Source: an uncultured Bacteroides sp.
GTDB lineage: Bacteria > Bacteroidota > Bacteroidia > Bacteroidales > UBA932
Assembly (NCBI GenBank): GCA_945874355.1
Contig: CAMCGB010000006.1
Span: 1 to 64,000, forward strand
Direction: 5' to 3'
Length of the DNA: 64,000 nucleotides
Shown piece after piece: positions 59,242-64,000 of this stretch. Below the pieces are notes generated by a model. It was not told where the DNA came from and did no database searches. It saw only the letters and a list, made by a program, of their open reading frames with translations. How positions within the stretch are numbered: position 1 is the stretch's first letter; every line of letters starts with the position of its first letter. Position numbers and translations under genes: made by a program.

Positions 59242-60243
59242 ATGGTAAACCTTGATGACAATTCGCGTTTCGCTGTCATAGGATATGGCAGCTGGGCGAC
59301 AACACTCGTAGGAAAACTTACGCAGAACGGCAATATCGTACGCTGGCACATCACCAACGAGGAAGTCATAGCCGGAGTGCAGACCGACCATTGCAACCCC
59401 AAATATGTGAGCGATATGGAGCTGGATGTGGATTTGTTGCGCATCAGTTCCGATATCAACGAAGTGGTGGCGGACAGCGATGTGGTGATTCTCGCAGTCC
59501 CTTCGGCCTTCATAAAGTCGGTGCTCTCGAAATTGACTGAAAGTCTTGAAGACAAAATCATCATCTCGGCAGTAAAGGGTATAATCCCGGACGAGTATCT
59601 GACTGTGCTGGAGTATGTGCACCAGAGTCTGGGCGTGCCTTTCAAGAATATGGGGCTCATCTCGGGGCCCAGCCACGCCGAGGAGGTGTCGCGCGGGAGG
59701 CTCTCGTACCTTACCGCTGTCTGCTACTCCGAAGCCAACGCCGCCCTGATTGCCTCTCACCTGAGGAGCAAATCCCTGGTGGTGGACACTTCGCAGGACA
59801 TCTACGGCATCGAGTATGCCGCCCTGCTGAAGAACATCTACGCCATCGCCGCGGGCCTTGCGGCGGGTCTGGGCTACGGGGACAACTACCTGGCCGTGCT
59901 GGTGTCAGCCTGCGTGGCAGAGATGAAGGCCTTCCTGAACGACAGTTATCCTTTCGAGAGGGACATCTGCAAGAGCGCCTATATGGGCGACCTGCTGGTC
60001 ACCTGTTACTCCACTTTCAGCCGCAACCGCAGCCTGGGCTTCCTCATCGGGCGCGGCTGTACGGTGAAGACAGCGCTCAACGAGATGACTATGGTGGCTG
60101 AAGGATACTACGCCGTCAAGGGTATGAAAGTGCTCAATTCCCGCTCCGGAATCCAGATGCCCATAGTCGATACTGTTTACAGCATACTTTACGAAGGGCT
60201 GCGTCCGCGCAAGGCTTTCGCCGCCCTTTCCGCAAAGCTGTAA
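59242..60243 (+). CDS. gpsA: Glycerol-3-phosphate dehydrogenase [NAD(P)+]
   Basis: The protein has 333 residues from the Met of MVNLDDNSRFAVIGYGSWAT; an upstream Met at 59164 lies in the preceding gene and is rejected. NAD(P) binding shows GYGSWATTLVGKL, the substrate region GPSHAEEVSRG and the catalytic Lys in ALLKNIYAIAAGLAAGLGYGDN. It makes sn-glycerol 3-phosphate for phospholipids. It is convergent with pncB, with six bases between the stops. Confidence 0.94.
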   Translation: MVNLDDNSRFAVIGYGSWATTLVGKLTQNGNIVRWHITNEEVIAGVQTDHCNPKYVSDMELDVDLLRISSDINEVVADSDVVILAVPSAFIKSVLSKLTESLEDKIIISAVKGIIPDEYLTVLEYVHQSLGVPFKNMGLISGPSHAEEVSRGRLSYLTAVCYSEANAALIASHLRSKSLVVDTSQDIYGIEYAALLKNIYAIAAGLAAGLGYGDNYLAVLVSACVAEMKAFLNDSYPFERDICKSAYMGDLLVTCYSTFSRNRSLGFLIGRGCTVKTALNEMTMVAEGYYAVKGMKVLNSRSGIQMPIVDTVYSILYEGLRPRKAFAALSAKL

Positions 60244-60249
60244 ATAATT

Positions 60250-61443
60250 CTATTTCAGTAGATTAAGTAGATAATCGCACTTTGTCTTGTCGCCCAGGGT
60301 CTTGCCCTGGGTGCAGGACAGTTTCACGCAGTCGTGCCACTCCCTGAGCTCGGTAATCCTGCCCCGGGTGAGCTTCAGCACTATGTTCATAGGCTCCGCA
60401 CCCGTCACGTCGCAGGTGAGGAAAGTGCCCACTCCGTAGGAGTCCTGGAGCCTGCCTGATACATACTTGTGAATTTCTATCGCGCGGTCGATGTTCAGCC
60501 CGTTGCTGTAGCACACCTGCTTGGTGGCCGGGTCTATGCCCAGCTGGCGGTACTTGGCGATGATTTTCTCTGTCTGCTCCTCTTCGTTGCCGGAGTCCAC
60601 CCTCAGACCCTTGTACATCATCGCCATCCTTTTGCTGAGGTTGCTGAAGAAGACCTTGTCTCCGAAGCAGTCATACAGATAGATGCCGTTGTCGCCGTCG
60701 TACACGTCGCTGAACTTCTTCATTACATTGAAGTTGCACTCGAACACTCCGCTCACGTTCTCCTCGAAGCTGATGAGCTGATGGGACATCGTACCGAGAG
60801 GCGCGCAACCGTATTTCATCGCCAGATACACATTCGAAGTGCCGGTGAACCTGCCGCTCCACTTCCGCGAATCATATACCTCCTTCATTACCCTCACCAC
60901 CATATCGTGATGGGCGAAACTCAGGCGCCGCCTTGTGCCCATGTCTCCGAGGGTAAGGCCCTCGGAGAATATCTGCTCCGCTTTCTTTCTGGCTCTTTTC
61001 TCTTCAAGAGTGCTGTCGTAGCGGTCCAGGTCGCCCCTTATCGAGTGCATCATCTCCGAGATGCAGCTTAGAATAGGCATCTCCCACATAATGGCGGAGA
61101 ACCATTTGCCCCGTACATTGATGTCCAGGTGGCCTTCTTCATCCTGGCTTATGCTCACTTCGTCCGGATTGAAGCGGAAACCTTTCAGGAAGGTGAAGTA
61201 CCATAGGGGCAGGTACAGGCAGTGCTTTTTCATAAAGGCTATTTCCTCCTCACTTATCACCACATCCTTCAGGCTGTCGAGCTGCTCCCTGAGCAGGAGG
61301 TCGAAGCCCTTGGGGTAAACCTGATGGTTGCGGTCATAGAAAGTGTACTCGACTTCCGCCCTGGGATAAGTCTCGAGTATGTAATACTGACAAGTAAAAG
61401 TGTACAGGTCGTTATCAGTGAAGTGTTTGATTATCGGTTCCAT
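60250..61443 (-). CDS. pncB: Nicotinate phosphoribosyltransferase
   Basis: The protein has 397 residues from the Met of MEPIIKHFTDNDLYTFTCQY; an in-frame Met five codons earlier (61458) would overlap the upstream gene. The family shows GTSNVYLAMKYGCAPLGTMSHQ with the His that is phosphorylated in the PncB mechanism, FEENVSGVFECNFN and YSNGLN. It adds the ribose phosphate to nicotinate, feeding NadD. It is co-transcribed with the THUMP-like methyltransferase gene ahead of it. Confidence 0.92.
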   Translation of the reverse strand: MEPIIKHFTDNDLYTFTCQYYILETYPRAEVEYTFYDRNHQVYPKGFDLLLREQLDSLKDVVISEEEIAFMKKHCLYLPLWYFTFLKGFRFNPDEVSISQDEEGHLDINVRGKWFSAIMWEMPILSCISEMMHSIRGDLDRYDSTLEEKRARKKAEQIFSEGLTLGDMGTRRRLSFAHHDMVVRVMKEVYDSRKWSGRFTGTSNVYLAMKYGCAPLGTMSHQLISFEENVSGVFECNFNVMKKFSDVYDGDNGIYLYDCFGDKVFFSNLSKRMAMMYKGLRVDSGNEEEQTEKIIAKYRQLGIDPATKQVCYSNGLNIDRAIEIHKYVSGRLQDSYGVGTFLTCDVTGAEPMNIVLKLTRGRITELREWHDCVKLSCTQGKTLGDKTKCDYLLNLLK

Positions 61444-61444
61444 A

Positions 61445-62611
61445 TCATTGATTATCATTGATTCTTCTGGTTAGTGCCATAGTCCTTCCTTCCATTCCGG
61501 GATAGGCGAAAATGTGCCTTTCACTGCTCCCGCCGCTCTTCAGGCCCAGTTTCTGCCGCAGCTCTTCGCTTTTCAGGGGGAGGGCGCGGCAGCTTATCGA
61601 GGCGTCGCTCCATTCCCGGCTGACCTTTCTGAAAGCCTCTTTGCCGAAAGGCAGTACTTCTTCGATTATGTACTGCTTGAACAGGGGAGGAGCGGAGGCC
61701 TGCCCCTGTCCGTGTACATAAAGGTGAGCCTTGTCTGACAGTTTCTCCAGCCCCCACAGGGAGCAGGGCAGACGGTAAGCTCCGCTTTTGAGCAGCTCCG
61801 GGCGGCTCTCGCACAGTATCATTCCTTTCTCCGCGCTCACATATCTGACTTCGCTCCTCGCCTCTTCTTCACTCCTGAAAGTCAAAAGCGGCCGAGGGGA
61901 GATGGTGAGGTTGCAGACATTGATGCTGTAGTCGCCGTTATAGGAAGTGTCCATCACACAAAGAAGCTCTTTCACTTCAGAGCCCGAGGCAACTATGTGC
62001 ACCTCCTTGAGCCCTGGTCCAAGGGCCCGTGCGACAAGGCTGATGTCAGCCATAGGGGAGAGCTTGAAGAGCAGAAAGCGGGCCCTGCCCCTCAGAAGGG
62101 GCATCATTTCGAGTATGTTGGGCGAGCAGTCCTGTAGGAGAACCACTTTCTTTCCGCTCCTGTCTCTTCTTGCGGGGTCGGCATAGATTATATCGTAGCT
62201 GCCGAGAGCCATTCCAGGCCCCGAGAGGGCGTTGAGGACAAATACATTGTCAGCTCCGAGAGCGGAAAGATGTGCTGCCGTCTTGGGGGCGAGCGAACTG
62301 TCGGCTTCGAAGGCATCAACTCTGGAGCATACCTTGGAGAAAGCCCAACTGTCGGCCCCAAGACCGCAGCACAGGTCGCACAGAGTGCCTTTCCTGCCTT
62401 CCATCAGAGCTTCTGCCAGCCCCGCCTTGTAGAGCGCAGTCAACTCTGAAGAGCATTGCTCCAGACTGAGCTTGGGAAAGTCCTGCACACAATAGCCGCT
62501 CTTTGTATCCTGAAGCGTGAACGCCGCGGCCCAACTGGGGAGCTTCTCTCTCAGCTTGTCGTCCTTGGCGCTCTCCAGGGAGGAGAGGATGTCGGAAAAA
62601 CTTTTCTTCAC
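61445..62611 (-). CDS. SAM-dependent methyltransferase with THUMP-like domain
   Basis: The protein has 388 residues. A class I SAM fold shows LCDLCCGLGADSWAFSKVC, AFEADSSLAPKTAAHLSALG and YADPARRDRSGKK, a DPxR motif like that of nucleic-acid methyltransferases. The C-terminal region (about 295-385) fits a THUMP-like domain (SWGL-type segment, EEVLPFGKEAFRKVSREWSDASISCRALP), which binds RNA. It probably methylates RNA, but the target is unknown. The stop lies next to the pncB start. Confidence 0.82.
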   Translation of the reverse strand: MKKSFSDILSSLESAKDDKLREKLPSWAAAFTLQDTKSGYCVQDFPKLSLEQCSSELTALYKAGLAEALMEGRKGTLCDLCCGLGADSWAFSKVCSRVDAFEADSSLAPKTAAHLSALGADNVFVLNALSGPGMALGSYDIIYADPARRDRSGKKVVLLQDCSPNILEMMPLLRGRARFLLFKLSPMADISLVARALGPGLKEVHIVASGSEVKELLCVMDTSYNGDYSINVCNLTISPRPLLTFRSEEEARSEVRYVSAEKGMILCESRPELLKSGAYRLPCSLWGLEKLSDKAHLYVHGQGQASAPPLFKQYIIEEVLPFGKEAFRKVSREWSDASISCRALPLKSEELRQKLGLKSGGSSERHIFAYPGMEGRTMALTRRINDNQ

Positions 62612-62742
62612 GGGCCGTAAATTTACTTTATTTTTCTCTCAATCGTCCAAATGTTTTGTTGTTTCCGTCAATTTTTCTAACTTTAACTGCTTTATTCAAC
62701 CGGCATTCAACACTCATTGAACACTGATAAACTGCAATACCA

Positions 62743-64000
62743 ATGAAAGAATTTGAAAAAAGAGCTCAGGCCTGGCTCGACGGTGATTTCGACCAGGAGA
62801 CCAAAATGAAGGTCCTTCAGCTGAAGAACAGTGATCCCGCCCTCTTCGAGGACGCTTTCTACAAGAATCTGGAATTCGGCACCGGAGGACTCCGCGGCAT
62901 TATGGGAGTCGGCACCAACCGTATGAACAAATACACGGTCGGAATGGCTACCCAGGGACTTGCCAACTACATCCTTGCCCACTGCAAGGATGACGACCCG
63001 AAGGTGTGCATCTCCTATGACTCGCGCAACGGCAGCAAGGAGTTCGCCAAAATCACTTCCCAGGTCCTCTCGGCCAACGGTATCCACGTTTACATCTTCG
63101 ACAACATCCGCCCTACTCCGGAGATGAGTTATGCTGTGCGTCTGAAAGGAGCTGTGGCCGGAGTGATGATTACCGCTTCCCACAATCCCAAGGAGTACAA
63201 CGGCTACAAGGTGAGCTGGTCCGACGGCGGACAGGTGACTTCTCCTGTCGATAAGGAAATCGTAGCCGAAGTCGCAAAGATTACCGACCCTTCGATGGTC
63301 AAGTTCACTTCCGGCCTGCGCTGCGGCGAGATTGAAGCAATGGGCGCCGATGTGGACGAGAAGTATCTCTCCGACCTTCTGTCCCTGAGCCTCGGCGCAG
63401 AGTTCTGCAGCAAGCACTCCGACCTCAAGATAGTCTATACTCCTCTCCACGGCTGCGGCGTAAGGCTCGTGCCCGAGATTCTGGGCCGTCTCGGCTTCAA
63501 GAACATTATCCACGTGCCCGACCAGGATGTCTCTGACGGAGATTTCCCCACCGTCATCTCTCCCAACCCCGAGGAGCCCGCAGCCCTCAAGCTCGCCCTC
63601 GAAATGGCTGACAAGACTGGCGCGGACCTTGTGATGGGAACTGATCCCGATGCCGACCGTCTGGGCATAGCAGTGCGCGACGACAGCGGCAGGATGGTGC
63701 TCCTGAACGGTAACCAGACCGCTTCGCTCCTGACTTACTACATACTCTCGCAGCGCGCGAAGAAAGGCACCCTCGGCGAGGGCAAATATGTGGTTAAGAC
63801 CATAGTTACCACCGAGCTCATCACCGATATAGCCAAGAGTTTCGGAGTTCCTGTGTACAACGTCCTCACCGGATTCAAATATATCGCCGAGGTCGTGAAG
63901 CGCAAGGAGGCTGAAGGCGGCGAGTTCGTGTGCGGAGGAGAGGAGAGCTACGGTTTCAATGTGGGCGAGTTCGTGCGCGACAAGGATGCGCAGGTGAGCG
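62743..64000 (+). CDS. Phosphosugar mutase (phosphoglucomutase/phosphomannomutase), 5' part
   Basis: This gene runs off the right window edge; 419 codons are visible and the frame stays open. It begins MKEFEKRAQAWLDGDFDQET. The catalytic Ser motif is TASHNPKEYNGYK at about residues 143-155, an FGTGGLRGIMG motif lies near 45 and the metal-binding DPDADRLGI near 303. It shifts phosphate between positions 1 and 6 of hexoses, most likely glucose or mannose. The start is preceded by TAACTTTA at 62678, a near match to a -7 box. Confidence 0.9.
   Translation, partial: MKEFEKRAQAWLDGDFDQETKMKVLQLKNSDPALFEDAFYKNLEFGTGGLRGIMGVGTNRMNKYTVGMATQGLANYILAHCKDDDPKVCISYDSRNGSKEFAKITSQVLSANGIHVYIFDNIRPTPEMSYAVRLKGAVAGVMITASHNPKEYNGYKVSWSDGGQVTSPVDKEIVAEVAKITDPSMVKFTSGLRCGEIEAMGADVDEKYLSDLLSLSLGAEFCSKHSDLKIVYTPLHGCGVRLVPEILGRLGFKNIIHVPDQDVSDGDFPTVISPNPEEPAALKLALEMADKTGADLVMGTDPDADRLGIAVRDDSGRMVLLNGNQTASLLTYYILSQRAKKGTLGEGKYVVKTIVTTELITDIAKSFGVPVYNVLTGFKYIAEVVKRKEAEGGEFVCGGEESYGFNVGEFVRDKDAQVS

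Noticed and set aside
1..64000. CRISPR arrays, tRNA or rRNA genes, prophage
   Set aside because: No regularly spaced repeats with spacers, no cloverleaf or rRNA sequence and no phage structural genes were seen by eye; a covariance-model search would settle the tRNAs.

Overview
The window reads as chromosomal DNA of a Bacteroidales-type bacterium (phylum Bacteroidota). Three things point there. Many genes are preceded by the -7 element TAnnTTTG, several with a TTG about 19-20 bases upstream, and Shine-Dalgarno sequences are mostly absent. The gene content includes BlaI with a BlaR1-TonB fusion, DUF4293, RprX/RprY-like regulators, membrane-anchored AraC regulators, SPOR lipoproteins and OMP_b-brl_3 receptors. 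The lineage-typical order gyrA-TPR protein also occurs. Genus cannot be read from the sequence; the bile-salt-hydrolase-like enzyme would fit an animal gut (inference). No rRNA, tRNA, CRISPR array or prophage was seen.

Layout. 1-2.1 kb is a gene graveyard: the 3' end of an ATPase/PD-(D/E)XK nuclease gene, then C-terminal scraps of an ATPase, an IS66 transposase and an Rpn-type nuclease, separated by diverged copies of a short repeat. 2.1-8.4 kb is an envelope-sensing block: BlaI/BlaR1-TonB, an outer-membrane receptor and a divergent RprXY-like two-component pair with four 10-bp repeats in the shared promoter region. 8.5-17.9 kb holds a membrane AraC regulator, a pectinesterase-like lipoprotein and housekeeping genes (nadD, gmk, fba, recR, a CoA-transferase, mazG, prfA). 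18.1-19.7 kb is a split-HipA toxin-antitoxin operon resembling HipBST. 19.7-23.4 kb is a large coiled-coil lipoprotein plus a beta-barrel protein, preceded by a G9 tract. 23.6-25.1 kb is a complete copy of the ATPase-nuclease family found broken at the left edge.

25.1-48.7 kb is mostly core: fabF, a LytTR regulator, a nucleoside phosphorylase, gyrA, a CapA-like protein, a SPOR lipoprotein, an M28-fold protein that has lost most metal ligands and carries a TonB domain, leuS with two yitT genes, another AraC regulator overlapping an RluA gene, an acyl-CoA synthetase, a barrel/lipoprotein pair and htpG. 48.7-52.5 kb is a phosphate-type regulon: a PhoR/PhoB-like pair divergent from a Na/Pi cotransporter with two Pho-box-like 11-bp repeat pairs between them. 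52.6-56.1 kb has a 45-residue rubredoxin-like protein, RmlD, serine dehydratase and a secreted Ntn-hydrolase. 56.2-59.2 kb is a three-gene unit (unknown protein, Sel1-repeat protein, M48 peptidase with TerB-like tail) of unknown role. 59.2-64 kb has gpsA, pncB, a THUMP-like methyltransferase and the start of a phosphosugar mutase.

The strongest leads for new biology are the 56.2-59.2 kb unit, the coiled-coil lipoprotein locus with its G9 tract, the metal-ligand-depleted M28-TonB protein, the cassette-like remnant array at the left edge, and two places where a promoter runs directly into a terminator-like hairpin. All protein assignments are from recognised motifs by eye; no database search was run.
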